From positions 1 through 64,000 of the forward strand of contig CAZNPV010000021.1 in NCBI GenBank assembly GCA_964575025.1: 64,000 nucleotides of DNA, read 5' to 3'. Numbering within the stretch: position 1 is the first letter of the stretch; every line of letters begins with the position of its first letter. The DNA is from JABMQB01 sp964575025. Its GTDB lineage: Bacteria > Bacteroidota > Bacteroidia > Bacteroidales > Prolixibacteraceae. This document shows, in pieces, positions 38,609 through 46,726 of this stretch. A program made the position numbers and the translations under genes. The notes under the pieces are model-generated. The model was not told the origin of the DNA. It searched no databases and worked only from the letters and a program-made list of their open reading frames with translations.

Positions 38609-39400
38609 ATGAATAACCCAAAAACATATTGTCTGATTACGGGAGCAAGCAACGGGATTGGCAAAGCCCTGGCTGAAGAGTGTACCTCCCGGAATATGAA
38701 TCTTTTGCTTATTGCCCTTCCGGATTCAGGACTGGAAGAACTTTCAGAACATCTGTCAGCCACAAACGGGAACGATATCCGCTCTTTATCCATAGACCTT
38801 ACCCGGGAAGATGCGCCCAGAGAGGTGTATGAATACACCCGGATCCATAACCTTGTTGTTGATAAACTGATCAACAATGCCGGAATCGGTGGTTTTGGCA
38901 AACTCGAAGATCAGGATCCTGCGGATATCGACAAAATGATCCTTCTGAATATCAGGGCTACAACCCTGCTTACCTATTATTTTCTGAACGACCTGAAAAA
39001 ATTACCGGGCGCGTATATTCTCAATATCAGCAGTTTTTGTGCCTTCATCCCTCTGCCTATGAAATGTGTCTATGCAGCTACAAAAACCTATATCCTCTTT
39101 TTTTCACGCTCCCTGCAGCAGGAACTGAAAGGAACCGGAGTACGGGTATCCTCTTTGCATCCCAACGGGGTGCGGACAAACTCCCGTATCCGTAAATCCT
39201 TACGGGATGCACATATGATTGCAAAGATCACAACCCTGGATCCCTCGGAAGTGGCCTATAAAGCCATTGACGGAATGTTGAAAAACCGGACCCTCATTAA
39301 TCCGGGTTTTTTTACCTGGTTTTTTTATATTTTTGGTTCGATCCTGCCCTATGGAATTATTAACCGGATTGTGGGCAGAATATTCCGGAAATTATCCTGA
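38609..39400 (+). CDS. Short-chain dehydrogenase/reductase with C-terminal hydrophobic tail
   Basis: 263 residues. Classical SDR Rossmann fold: TGASNGIG cofactor loop (11-18), NNAG (89-92), catalytic Ser141/142 and Tyr155-x3-Lys159 (YAATK). Substrate not predictable. The C-terminus (about 233-255, FFTWFFYIFGSILPYGIINR) is hydrophobic and may anchor it to a membrane, as in some ketoreductases. Standalone gene. Confidence 0.88.
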   Translation: MNNPKTYCLITGASNGIGKALAEECTSRNMNLLLIALPDSGLEELSEHLSATNGNDIRSLSIDLTREDAPREVYEYTRIHNLVVDKLINNAGIGGFGKLEDQDPADIDKMILLNIRATTLLTYYFLNDLKKLPGAYILNISSFCAFIPLPMKCVYAATKTYILFFSRSLQQELKGTGVRVSSLHPNGVRTNSRIRKSLRDAHMIAKITTLDPSEVAYKAIDGMLKNRTLINPGFFTWFFYIFGSILPYGIINRIVGRIFRKLS

Positions 39401-39694
39401 GGTTGCAGAATCTGTTGAACCGGCCCCCTCCTTTCGCTGGTGTTGCCCTTTTGTCTGAAAGATCATATGCTTCTTTCCGTTTTCTTTTTTTTGAAGAACA
39501 TCTTTTTTTATTAGTTTTGATGCAAACAGAGCATCTTTTAATCGCCCTTATGATAAGGAAAATTCGGATTATGTCGGGTGGATATAAGGTATTACGATAC
39601 TAAGGTAACACTTGAGCCGGTTGAATCCTGACTGATTGTGCCGTACAAAATCCGTGAGAGGGAGTGGACGGGCAAATGACTAAACTTTCATATC
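39401..39694. other. Intergenic region upstream of the NCS2 permease
   Basis: 294 bp. A short ORF (39403-39603) has no recognisable features. A small hairpin CCTTAtgaTAAGG (39547-39559) and a G-rich segment near 39657-39675 are present. I searched for purine-riboswitch pattern and saw none. Confidence 0.4.
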
Positions 39695-41398
39695 ATGAAA
39701 AAGCCTACCTCTCTTATTTATGGAGTAAACGAGAACCCTCCTCTTTTTACTACGATTCTTTTAGGATTGCAGCATATTTGCATTATGTTTATTGCAATTG
39801 TTTTTCCGGTGATTATCATTCACCAACTGGGAGGTGAAATATCCGTGCAGAATGCAAGTTCGTTTATCAGTTTATCGATGCTTGCTGGCGGAGTGGTGAC
39901 TATTTTACAATCCTTCAGGAGAGGGAAGGTCGGATCAGGATATTTGTGTCCATCGGTATGCGGGCCGTCCTATCTGGATGCATCCATTCTGGCTGCTTCA
40001 ACCGGAGGATTGCCTTTGCTTTTTGGTATGACGGGTTTTGTTGGATTTGTAGAGATGATTTTTTCCAGGATCATGCATAAGCTGAGAGTTCTTTTTCCCA
40101 CCGAGGTTACCGGTACCATTGTGGCCCTTGTGGTGATTCCCCTCAGTATCCAAAGTTTAGTGGGGATAGGGTATGATGATTCTGTAATTGACCCCAAAGA
40201 GATTTTCGTGGGAGTGTTCACTCTGCTGTTGATGGTATCTCTCAATGTATTTACCCGGGGGAATCTGCGGCTTTTCTGTACCCTGATCGGTATGGTAGTG
40301 GGCTATTTGCTTGCCATTGTACTCGGTATACTGGATTTTGGTTCCTTCAGCCATTTTTCAGAGTCGAAATTTCTTACGGTGCCTTACATCCGTAACATGC
40401 ATTGGGCTTTTGACTTACGTCTGATAATCCCCTTTACGATAGCGGCCCTTGCCAGTACGTTAAAAACCGTAGGGGACATATCCACCTGTCAGCGGATCAA
40501 CGATGCCGAATGGAAAAGAAACGACATGAAATCTGTTTCAGGGGGTATCCTGGCAGACGGAATCGGGGGCCTTTTGCCCGGATTAATCGGAGGATTCGGG
40601 CAATCGACCTCTTCATCCAATGTGGGTTTGTCGGTTGCCACCGGAGCCACCAGCCGGGTTATAGCCTATTCAACCGGCGGACTGTTTATTCTGCTCTCCT
40701 TTTTTCCTCAGCTGGCTAACATTTTTATCATTATGCCCAAACCGGTGATGGGAGCTACCCTGATCTTTTCGGTCAGCTTCATGATTGTCCAGGGATTCCA
40801 GATGGTTATGTCCAGAATGCTGGATGGACGAAAAATTTTTGTGGTAGGTATTTCCCTTATACTGGGTTTGAGTGCAGATATGGTCCCGCACGTATACGAG
40901 AATGTGCACCCCTGGATTCAGCCGATTTTCAGTTCTTCCCTTTCGCTGGGAGCTATAAGCGCCTTGGTTCTCAACCTCATGATGCGGTTCGGAGTGAAAA
41001 AGGTGGTTACCACTCAACTATCCAACACAAAGCCTGATATTGATTATATCTTTGAATTTATGGAAAAACAGGGCCAGAGCTGGGGTGCTATCAAAGAGGT
41101 TGTGAATAAAGCGACTTATGCAATCATTGAAGCCATGGAAGCGATCTGGACCAATCAATACAGTAAAACACCGGTAGAGCTGAAAGTTTCCTTTAATGAA
41201 TTTAAACTGAGTGCAAACCTTATCTACCGGGGAGAACCTATCCATATGAATGCCATTAAAAGCCTGGATCAGATTGTGGACAAAGACCTGAAAGATCCGG
41301 ATTTACTTACCGGTTACATGATTCATGTGTATGCCGATCATTTAAAACAGACTGAAAAGCATGATAGGGTGAATATAATCCTTCGTTTCAAACATTGA
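39695..41398 (+). CDS. NCS2 (uracil/xanthine-type) permease with extra C-terminal soluble domain
   Basis: 567 residues. About 14 transmembrane helices (7+7 inverted repeat fold) with SGYLCPSVCGPSYLDA, the conserved GQSTSSSNVGLSVATGATSR segment (about 308-327) and inward helices; family members carry nucleobases with protons or sodium. Residues about 455-567 form an unusual hydrophilic tail (FMEKQGQSWG, VELKVSFNEFKLSANLIYRG, YADHLK) not typical of the core transporter and perhaps a regulatory domain. It ends 6 bp before the convergent ComF gene. Confidence 0.85.
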   Translation: MKKPTSLIYGVNENPPLFTTILLGLQHICIMFIAIVFPVIIIHQLGGEISVQNASSFISLSMLAGGVVTILQSFRRGKVGSGYLCPSVCGPSYLDASILAASTGGLPLLFGMTGFVGFVEMIFSRIMHKLRVLFPTEVTGTIVALVVIPLSIQSLVGIGYDDSVIDPKEIFVGVFTLLLMVSLNVFTRGNLRLFCTLIGMVVGYLLAIVLGILDFGSFSHFSESKFLTVPYIRNMHWAFDLRLIIPFTIAALASTLKTVGDISTCQRINDAEWKRNDMKSVSGGILADGIGGLLPGLIGGFGQSTSSSNVGLSVATGATSRVIAYSTGGLFILLSFFPQLANIFIIMPKPVMGATLIFSVSFMIVQGFQMVMSRMLDGRKIFVVGISLILGLSADMVPHVYENVHPWIQPIFSSSLSLGAISALVLNLMMRFGVKKVVTTQLSNTKPDIDYIFEFMEKQGQSWGAIKEVVNKATYAIIEAMEAIWTNQYSKTPVELKVSFNEFKLSANLIYRGEPIHMNAIKSLDQIVDKDLKDPDLLTGYMIHVYADHLKQTEKHDRVNIILRFKH

Positions 41399-41404
41399 GT
41401 TTTT

Positions 41405-42106
41405 TCAGTAATCAGCAAATGCCAGGGTGGCTATACTGATTTTTATTCCGGGTATTTCTGAAAGAGCTGTTGCGCAGGCCTCAAGGGTTGCACCGGTTGT
41501 CAACACATCATCCACAAGCAGGATGTGCTTGTTTTTTAACTGCCCGGGGCGTTGAGCTGAAAAGATGTGTTCCACATTTTTCCACCGCTCATACCGGGTT
41601 TTCATCGTTTGGGTTGTAGTAAAAACCGTGCGTTGTAAATGATCTGTGGAGACCGGTTTGTCTAAGCCCAGGCCTATGCCCCTGGCAATCCATTCGCTTT
41701 GATTGAATCCGCGATGTTTTTGTTTTTTTGGATGCAAGGGTACGGGGATCAACACATCAACGGAACCGAAACTTTCACTTTCAGCAAGCTCAAAGCCAAA
41801 TTGCCTTCCCAGTTCCAGCCCGGCTTCTTTTAAGCCTTTGTATTTAAGTTGGTGAATAATCTTCTGATAGCGGCTGCCTTTTCTGAAGTAGAAAAACGAA
41901 GCGGCATTCTCAATGCGTATTTTTCCCCAGAACATCTGCTCAGCTTTGTTATCCCGGATCATGTGAAAACGGGTGCGCGGAAGATCATGAAGGCATTTCA
42001 GACACAGGAATTTTTCCTGGGAAAGCAATTTATCACCACACGCAATACAAACGTCAGGAAAAATAAGCTGAACAAATCCGTACCAGTATTTCTGAATAGC
42101 GTTCAA
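41405..42106 (-). CDS. ComF-family phosphoribosyltransferase-like protein
   Basis: About 233 residues from a TTG at 42106; an ATG at 42229 would add 41 basic residues with no family resemblance. The N-terminal zinc-type cysteines (FPDVCIACG, FLCLKCLHDLP) are followed by a type I phosphoribosyltransferase fold with the PRPP loop ILLVDDVLTTGATLEA (about 199-214). Related to competence protein ComFC; role in DNA uptake or nucleotide salvage. It is divergent from pheS; start is uncertain. Confidence 0.85.
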   Translation of the reverse strand: MNAIQKYWYGFVQLIFPDVCIACGDKLLSQEKFLCLKCLHDLPRTRFHMIRDNKAEQMFWGKIRIENAASFFYFRKGSRYQKIIHQLKYKGLKEAGLELGRQFGFELAESESFGSVDVLIPVPLHPKKQKHRGFNQSEWIARGIGLGLDKPVSTDHLQRTVFTTTQTMKTRYERWKNVEHIFSAQRPGQLKNKHILLVDDVLTTGATLEACATALSEIPGIKISIATLAFADY

Positions 42107-42266
42107 AGGGGAACAATTTGGCGCAAGATACAAATAATCAGGGAATATCTGTTCGCAGTCATAAGGAAACCTTCGGTATTTACGATTTCTACGGGGAGTC
42201 CGGGGTCGTTTACAGGTTACAGATACCATCCGGGCCAGTTCTTAGGGCACGGAAGATCAGGGGGGG

Positions 42267-42297
42267 TTGTTGGTTTCAGCCAACATCATTATCTTTG
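42267..42297 (+). promoter_or_regulatory. Promoter of pheS
   Basis: TTG (42267-42269) and TATCTTTG (42290-42297) are 20 bp apart, an exact Bacteroidetes promoter match; the ATG (42318) is about 14 nt from the expected start site, giving a short leader. Confidence 0.65.
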
Positions 42298-42317
42298 TCG
42301 TTCAAAATTTGTACGCC

Positions 42318-43337
42318 ATGTTGGATAAAATCAAGGCCCTGCAGGAAGAGATCGGATCGGCCGTAGCTTCCTCCCTGGAAGAGGTTGAGGAATTACGGAT
42401 TAAGTATATCAGTAAAAAAGGAAAGGTAAACCAGCTGTTTGCCGCGTTTAAGGATGTGCCTGCCGAACAGAAAAAAGAGGTGGGCCAGGCCATCAACAAC
42501 CTGAAGAATTTTGCCCGCGATAAGATCACTCAGATACGGGAAAACCTGGAGAACCGCTCAGCCGGTGAATCCGAAAAGGACCTGACCCGTCCCGGCGAAC
42601 CTCTGCAACCGGGAACCCGCCACCCGATATCGATCGTGAAGCAGGAGATCCTTGATATTTTTGCGCGAATGGGGTTTACCGTTTCCGAAGGGCCTGAGAT
42701 TGAAGACGACTGGCATGTTTTCTCAGCGCTGAATTTTCCGCCCGAACATCCGGCCCGGGATATGCAGGATACGTTTTTTATTGAAAAAGACCCGGATGTA
42801 CTTTTGCGTACCCACACCTCCAGTGTACAGATCAGGGTCATGGAGCACACCCAACCCCCCATACGCTCGCTGTTTCCGGGGAGAGTTTTCCGAAACGAAG
42901 CAATCTCAGCCCGTTCACACTGTATTTTTCACCAGATCGAAGGGTTGTATGTAGACAGAGAGGTTTCCTTTGCTGACCTGAAACAAACCCTTCTTTATTT
43001 TGCCAGAGAACTGTTCGGGGAAAATACCCGGATCAGGTTGCGTCCTTCCTTCTTCCCATTCACAGAACCTTCGGCAGAAATGGATGTCAACTGTTCGATT
43101 TGCGGGGGGAAAGGATGCAACGTTTGTAAGTATACCGGTTGGCTTGAAATCCTGGGATGCGGAATGGTGGACCCGAATGTACTCGAAGCTTGCAACATCG
43201 ACAGCAAAGAATATACAGGGTATGCTTTCGGGATGGGTATCGAACGAATCACCATGCTCCTTTATGGAATTAAAGATATCCGCCACTTCTTCGAGAACGA
43301 TGTACGGTTTCTCAAACAGTTTGAAGCCGCTATGTGA
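42318..43337 (+). CDS. pheS: Phenylalanyl-tRNA synthetase alpha subunit
   Basis: About 339 residues from ATG 42318 (MLDKIKALQEE), inside a longer spurious ORF. Charges tRNA-Phe with phenylalanine as an alpha2beta2 enzyme. N-terminal coiled coil (1-90), then the class II catalytic domain: HPISIVKQEILDIFARMGF, TSSVQIRVME, FRNEAISARSHCIFHQIEG, a cysteine-rich CSICGGKGCNVCKYTGW stretch, and motif 3 GYAFGMGIERITMLLYGI. pheT is not within the window. The upstream promoter is clear. Confidence 0.97.
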   Translation: MLDKIKALQEEIGSAVASSLEEVEELRIKYISKKGKVNQLFAAFKDVPAEQKKEVGQAINNLKNFARDKITQIRENLENRSAGESEKDLTRPGEPLQPGTRHPISIVKQEILDIFARMGFTVSEGPEIEDDWHVFSALNFPPEHPARDMQDTFFIEKDPDVLLRTHTSSVQIRVMEHTQPPIRSLFPGRVFRNEAISARSHCIFHQIEGLYVDREVSFADLKQTLLYFARELFGENTRIRLRPSFFPFTEPSAEMDVNCSICGGKGCNVCKYTGWLEILGCGMVDPNVLEACNIDSKEYTGYAFGMGIERITMLLYGIKDIRHFFENDVRFLKQFEAAM

Positions 43338-43590
43338 GACGTGTCGGGTACATAATCCCTGTTCAGAACCGACGGGCAGAAACCCCATCTGCCGGTGTTA
43401 CGATTCAGATTGTTTTATGCGGTTATACTAAATGGCCTTTTTAGCCGTTCTACTCAGTGAATATTAAATTTTGTTGAATTTTATACCGTAATCTTCTGAT
43501 TGTAAATCTACTTTTTTTAATAATTGAACAATTTCATACAAATTTGCATTATTAAAAGACGAATTTATCTTTTAATGGAATAAAAACGTC

Positions 43591-43764
43591 ATGAAAACAA
43601 TTAAACAATCAGAACATTCGGCCCGGATTGTTATTTCGACATCCGGCGAGGAAAAACAATCCTTGCCTTTTAATGTAATCTTCTGGCTGGCGTTGGGTAC
43701 GCTTGCCGGACTGGCAGCAATCTTTGGCCTCTTTATGGGAGCCAATTACATTGGGCATATTTGA
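43591..43764 (+). CDS. 57-residue single-pass membrane peptide
   Basis: ATG at 43591, TGA at 43762. Hydrophilic N-terminus (MKTIKQSEHSARIVISTSGE) and one transmembrane helix (about 29-49, VIFWLALGTLAGLAAIFGLF) followed by a short tail. It is followed 19 bp later by a perfect terminator, so the short gene is probably a real transcript. No family recognised; membrane-associated regulator or small stress peptide is speculative. Confidence 0.6.
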   Translation: MKTIKQSEHSARIVISTSGEEKQSLPFNVIFWLALGTLAGLAAIFGLFMGANYIGHI

Positions 43765-43782
43765 TTACCCCTTGCGTAACGT

Positions 43783-43816
43783 AAAAAATGCCTTCTGCGA
43801 AGAAGGCATTTTTTCA
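43783..43816 (+). terminator. Strong terminator after the 57-residue peptide gene
   Basis: Perfect 13-bp stem AAAAAATGCCTTC (43783-43795) and GAAGGCATTTTTT (43802-43814) with loop tgcgaa and a U-rich tail. Confidence 0.85.
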
Positions 43817-43908
43817 TTTTACCGGGTTAAGAAGCATTTTTTATTATTTCTCAGCAAGTTTTTTGGGTGGTTGGTGTCCTATGTGTAAATTCATACAGGG
43901 AATTTCTT

Positions 43909-44487
43909 GTGGAAGAAGAGAACATCATAAAAGGGTTACAGGCAGGAAAAGAACCGGCCTTTCGTGAACTGGTAGGAACGTATCAGCAGATGGTGGTTAA
44001 TACCTGTTTCGGGATGGTTCACAACAAGGAAGATGCAGAGGATCTTGCTCAGGAGGTTTTTATCGAAGTCTACCGGTCTGTACCTGCTTTTCGATCCGAT
44101 TCAAAACTATCGACATGGGTCTACCGGATTGCTGTCAACAAATCGCTTAATTATCTGCGTGACCGGAAGCGCAAAGGGTTCCGGTTCTCCGGAGAGAGCA
44201 TTTCCGGTGCAGGAACCTCACTCAGCAATCTTGCCGATGAGAAGAGTTCCCGGCCGGGTGCCGGACTGGAAGAAGCACAACGGGCAGCCCTCCTCTATAA
44301 AGCCATTGACGGACTGTCTGAAAAACAGAAAACAGCCTTTACACTGAATAAATACGAGGAACTGTCGTATAAAGAGATTGCCAATGTAATGGAACTTTCC
44401 CTGTCTTCTGTGGAATCTCTGATTCACAGGGCCAAAAAGAACCTGCAAAAAAAATTGTATGCCTGTTATAAAAAAAGATGCATCTGA
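43909..44487 (+). CDS. ECF RNA polymerase sigma factor
   Basis: About 192 residues from a GTG at 43909 (start VEEENIIKGLQAG); no upstream ATG is in frame. Sigma region 2 (LVGTYQQMVVNTCFGM...NKEDAEDLAQEVFIEVYRSV, about 18-60) and region 4 (GLSEKQKTAFTLNKYEEL...AKKNLQKKL, about 130-185) are clear, without region 3. It directs transcription in response to an envelope signal. It heads a four-gene operon with an anti-sigma factor and two CpxP-like proteins. Confidence 0.93.
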   Translation: MEEENIIKGLQAGKEPAFRELVGTYQQMVVNTCFGMVHNKEDAEDLAQEVFIEVYRSVPAFRSDSKLSTWVYRIAVNKSLNYLRDRKRKGFRFSGESISGAGTSLSNLADEKSSRPGAGLEEAQRAALLYKAIDGLSEKQKTAFTLNKYEELSYKEIANVMELSLSSVESLIHRAKKNLQKKLYACYKKRCI

Positions 44488-44535
44488 ACGCAAGTTTTTC
44501 GAAACAAGGGTGTCAAACCAATAAACAACGACAAG

Positions 44536-44964
44536 ATGAAATGCAAAACTGTACATAAAAAAATCATTTTTTACCTGGAGGGAAGCCTTCCGGAGAATGA
44601 GATGAAGAAGGTTCAGGGCCATCTTCAGGAATGCAGTGCATGTCTTTCATTTGCCAAAGATCTGGAGTCAACGTTGGCTATTATTGAGAAAGAGCGGTAT
44701 CCGGAGGTCAATCCCTATTTTTATACCAGGGTAAGGGCCGGACTGGAAAACAGAGAGCCGGAACAGCTGCAGAAAAAACCTGCTCTGATCCGGATTCTTC
44801 AACCCGCCCTGTTTGCTATGATTCTGTTGCTCGGGATCTATTCAGGATTTAAGATCGGGAAGGTTCCGTTCAACGAATCAGACGTTCAGGCATCAGAAAT
44901 GGAGATCGTACCCTATTTAAATGAGATGGCAAGCGAACCGATTGAATCCTTTTTAATGGAGTAG
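44536..44964 (+). CDS. Zinc-finger anti-sigma factor (zf-HC2 type)
   Basis: 142 residues. N-terminal HC2 motif His29-x3-Cys33-x2-Cys36 (HLQECSAC) with an earlier His7, then one transmembrane helix (about 86-105, LQPALFAMILLLGIYSGF), and a short periplasmic tail. It should bind the ECF sigma encoded 48 bp upstream and hold it at the membrane until a periplasmic signal releases it. Confidence 0.88.
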   Translation: MKCKTVHKKIIFYLEGSLPENEMKKVQGHLQECSACLSFAKDLESTLAIIEKERYPEVNPYFYTRVRAGLENREPEQLQKKPALIRILQPALFAMILLLGIYSGFKIGKVPFNESDVQASEMEIVPYLNEMASEPIESFLME

Positions 44965-44966
44965 TT

Positions 44967-45494
44967 ATGGAAAAACAAAAAACATACCGCTGGTTGATCT
45001 GGGTAATGGTCCTATTGCTGGCCACCAATCTGTCCATGGTTGTTTCCTTTTTCTATCACAAAAAACAGGAACGCCTGGAGGGAGCTAAAGAGGAAGAAAT
45101 AACAACCGGGGTTTCCCTGGAACGAAGTACCAACTTTTTCAGGGAGCAGCTCGGTCTCAGGCCCGCACAAATGGATTCGTTTCGTGAAATGAACCGTGAA
45201 TACAACCGGAAATCGCACGCTGTGGCCCGGGAACTGGAAGCTTTGCGTTACGATATGATCCGGGAACTGGGAAAAGAAAATGCAAACCAGGATTCTCTGT
45301 ATCGCATTGCTTCAGAGATAGGGAAACGACATATGGAATTAAAAAATAGTACCATTGAATATTATCAGAAAATAAAAGAAATATGCAGCCCGCAACAATG
45401 CAGAAGACTGAATGAAGTTTTTATGTCGATGCTCTATCCGGCCGGCAATGATCAGCTTCCGCACCGGGGCAGGCGCAATCGATTCAGAAATTAA
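44967..45494 (+). CDS. Membrane-anchored CpxP/Spy-like protein
   Basis: 175 residues: N-terminal transmembrane helix (about 9-29), then an alpha-helical region with LRPAQMDSFREMNREY and a helix ending CSPQQCRRLNEVFMSML, like heavy-metal-resistance (CnrX/CpxP-like) sensors. Two bp after the anti-sigma stop, so translation is likely coupled. It may sense the periplasmic signal. Confidence 0.75.
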   Translation: MEKQKTYRWLIWVMVLLLATNLSMVVSFFYHKKQERLEGAKEEEITTGVSLERSTNFFREQLGLRPAQMDSFREMNREYNRKSHAVARELEALRYDMIRELGKENANQDSLYRIASEIGKRHMELKNSTIEYYQKIKEICSPQQCRRLNEVFMSMLYPAGNDQLPHRGRRNRFRN

Positions 45495-45524
45495 CAGAAT
45501 GTAAAACAGTTAAAATTTAAAATC

Positions 45525-46088
45525 ATGAAAATTAGTAAATTGACAAAACTTGGCGGGGTATTCTTTATCCTTACCCTGGCTACAACCACTCTGTTTGCAC
45601 AGAGAGGATTTCGTAACCGTTATTATATACCGGATTACAATGTAATGCCGTGTATCGAACAGATCAGCAGTTTAACCGAAGATCAGAAAACTGCGATCCT
45701 GAAACTGGAGAACCTTCACCAGGAAGAAATGGCTGCGTTGCGTGGAGAGCGCCGTTCGACCATCGACCTGGATGAAAAAACCCGGATCCGTAAGGAAATG
45801 CTGGAAGTACGGGAAGAGCACCTCAGTGAAGTGAAGGCCCTGTTAAATGAGGAACAAAAAGCGCAGTATGAACAGATCCAGACAGCGGGTACGATGCATA
45901 AATACCAGAATCCATGGGGAAGAGGAATATACGGAGCCCGCACTGCCAATGACTCCATTCCTGCTTTCCGGCGTGATTACAGGAATGTGCCTCCCCGGAA
46001 TTATAGAAGAGGAGTGGGACCTGCAGGAAACAGAGGCTGGTACGGAAGAGGTTACGGTGCCTATGGAGGAGGCCGTAGAAATTTTTAA
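45525..46088 (+). CDS. Exported CpxP/Spy-like protein with Gly/Arg/Tyr-rich tail
   Basis: 187 residues. Signal peptide ends TTLFAQ, then an all-helical core with LTEDQKTAILKLENLHQEEMAAL and LLNEEQKAQYEQIQ, matching LTxxQ-type Spy/CpxP chaperones. The last 50 residues are rich in Gly, Arg and Tyr and probably disordered. Last gene of the ECF module; a periplasmic chaperone or signal damper is inferred. Confidence 0.8.
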   Translation: MKISKLTKLGGVFFILTLATTTLFAQRGFRNRYYIPDYNVMPCIEQISSLTEDQKTAILKLENLHQEEMAALRGERRSTIDLDEKTRIRKEMLEVREEHLSEVKALLNEEQKAQYEQIQTAGTMHKYQNPWGRGIYGARTANDSIPAFRRDYRNVPPRNYRRGVGPAGNRGWYGRGYGAYGGGRRNF

Positions 46089-46166
46089 CAACGGGATATC
46101 AGAAAAAGACGATGGCATTGAGGACGTTCCTTACCTGGACAGGTAAATAGTGTTGGGACATCGATG

Positions 46167-46200
46167 CACAGGCGGTATCAGGAGATGCCGCCTGTGTTTG
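46167..46200 (+). terminator. Terminator of the ECF module
   Basis: 13-bp hairpin (46167-46179 with 46184-46196, one U-G pair, AGGA loop) followed by TTTGTTT. Confidence 0.65.
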
Positions 46201-46284
46201 TTTCCGGAAACCCTCTTGCCTGATGATGAGAGAATCCCTGGTTTTTTTGCCTGCCGGCAACCCGGAAAATTTATTTGCATTTAT

Positions 46285-46314
46285 TTGCTAATACTGAGAA
46301 AATAACTACTTTTG
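46285..46314 (+). promoter_or_regulatory. Promoter of rplU-rpmA
   Basis: TTG (46285-46287) and TACTTTTG (46307-46314) are 19 bp apart, an exact match to the Bacteroidetes promoter. Expected start site is near 46321. Confidence 0.75.
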
Positions 46315-46334
46315 CAATCCCAAAAATGATCTGT

Positions 46335-46374
46335 CCGGGCTGAACAAGAGGGATCGCTATCGATTCCCGCCCGG
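46335..46374 (+). promoter_or_regulatory. Structured 5' leader of rplU
   Basis: Outer stem CCGGGC (46335-46340) with GCCCGG (46369-46374) encloses an inner stem GGGATCG (46350-46356) with CGATTCCC (46361-46368) and a ctat loop. Placed between the promoter and ATG, it could be an autoregulatory ribosomal-protein binding site. Confidence 0.5.
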
Positions 46375-46399
46375 CGGAAGAAACATAAAGAAACAGATA

Positions 46400-46711
46400 A
46401 TGTATGCGATTGTAGAAATTGCGGGCCAGCAATTTAAAGTTGAAAAAGAGAGAAAAATCTATGTACAACGCCTCGATGCAATGGAGGGCGATGAAGTAGC
46501 TTTTGAAAAAGTCTTGCTGGTAGATGATGACGGAAAGGTCACAGTAGGAACTCCAGTGGTGGAAGGTGCCAGAGTCACAGCCAAAGTGCTGGAGCATGTC
46601 AAAGGGGATAAAGTGTTGGTATTTAAGAAAAAAAGGCGGAAAGGATATAAAAAACTGAACGGCCACCGCCAACAGTACACCCGGATACAGATTGATTCAA
46701 TTGTAGGATAA
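46400..46711 (+). CDS. rplU: Ribosomal protein L21
   Basis: 103 residues. MYAIVEIAGQQFKVEK start, then KKKRRKGYKKLNGHRQQYTRIQI at the C-terminus, as in all L21. Binds 23S rRNA in the 50S subunit. 15 bp before rpmA, in a two-gene operon. Confidence 0.97.
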   Translation: MYAIVEIAGQQFKVEKERKIYVQRLDAMEGDEVAFEKVLLVDDDGKVTVGTPVVEGARVTAKVLEHVKGDKVLVFKKKRRKGYKKLNGHRQQYTRIQIDSIVG

Positions 46712-46726
46712 GTAAAAAATTTTACC

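Noticed and set aside
39401..39694. Purine riboswitch or small ORF before NCS2
   Set aside because: Conserved purine-aptamer core not present; the 66-codon ORF has no features and no start context.
42107..42229. 41-residue N-terminal extension of ComF
   Set aside because: Basic and low-quality sequence with no ComF match; TTG at 42106 fits the family start.
43371..43393. Hairpin after pheS as a terminator
   Set aside because: 6-bp stem with no U-tract; weak.
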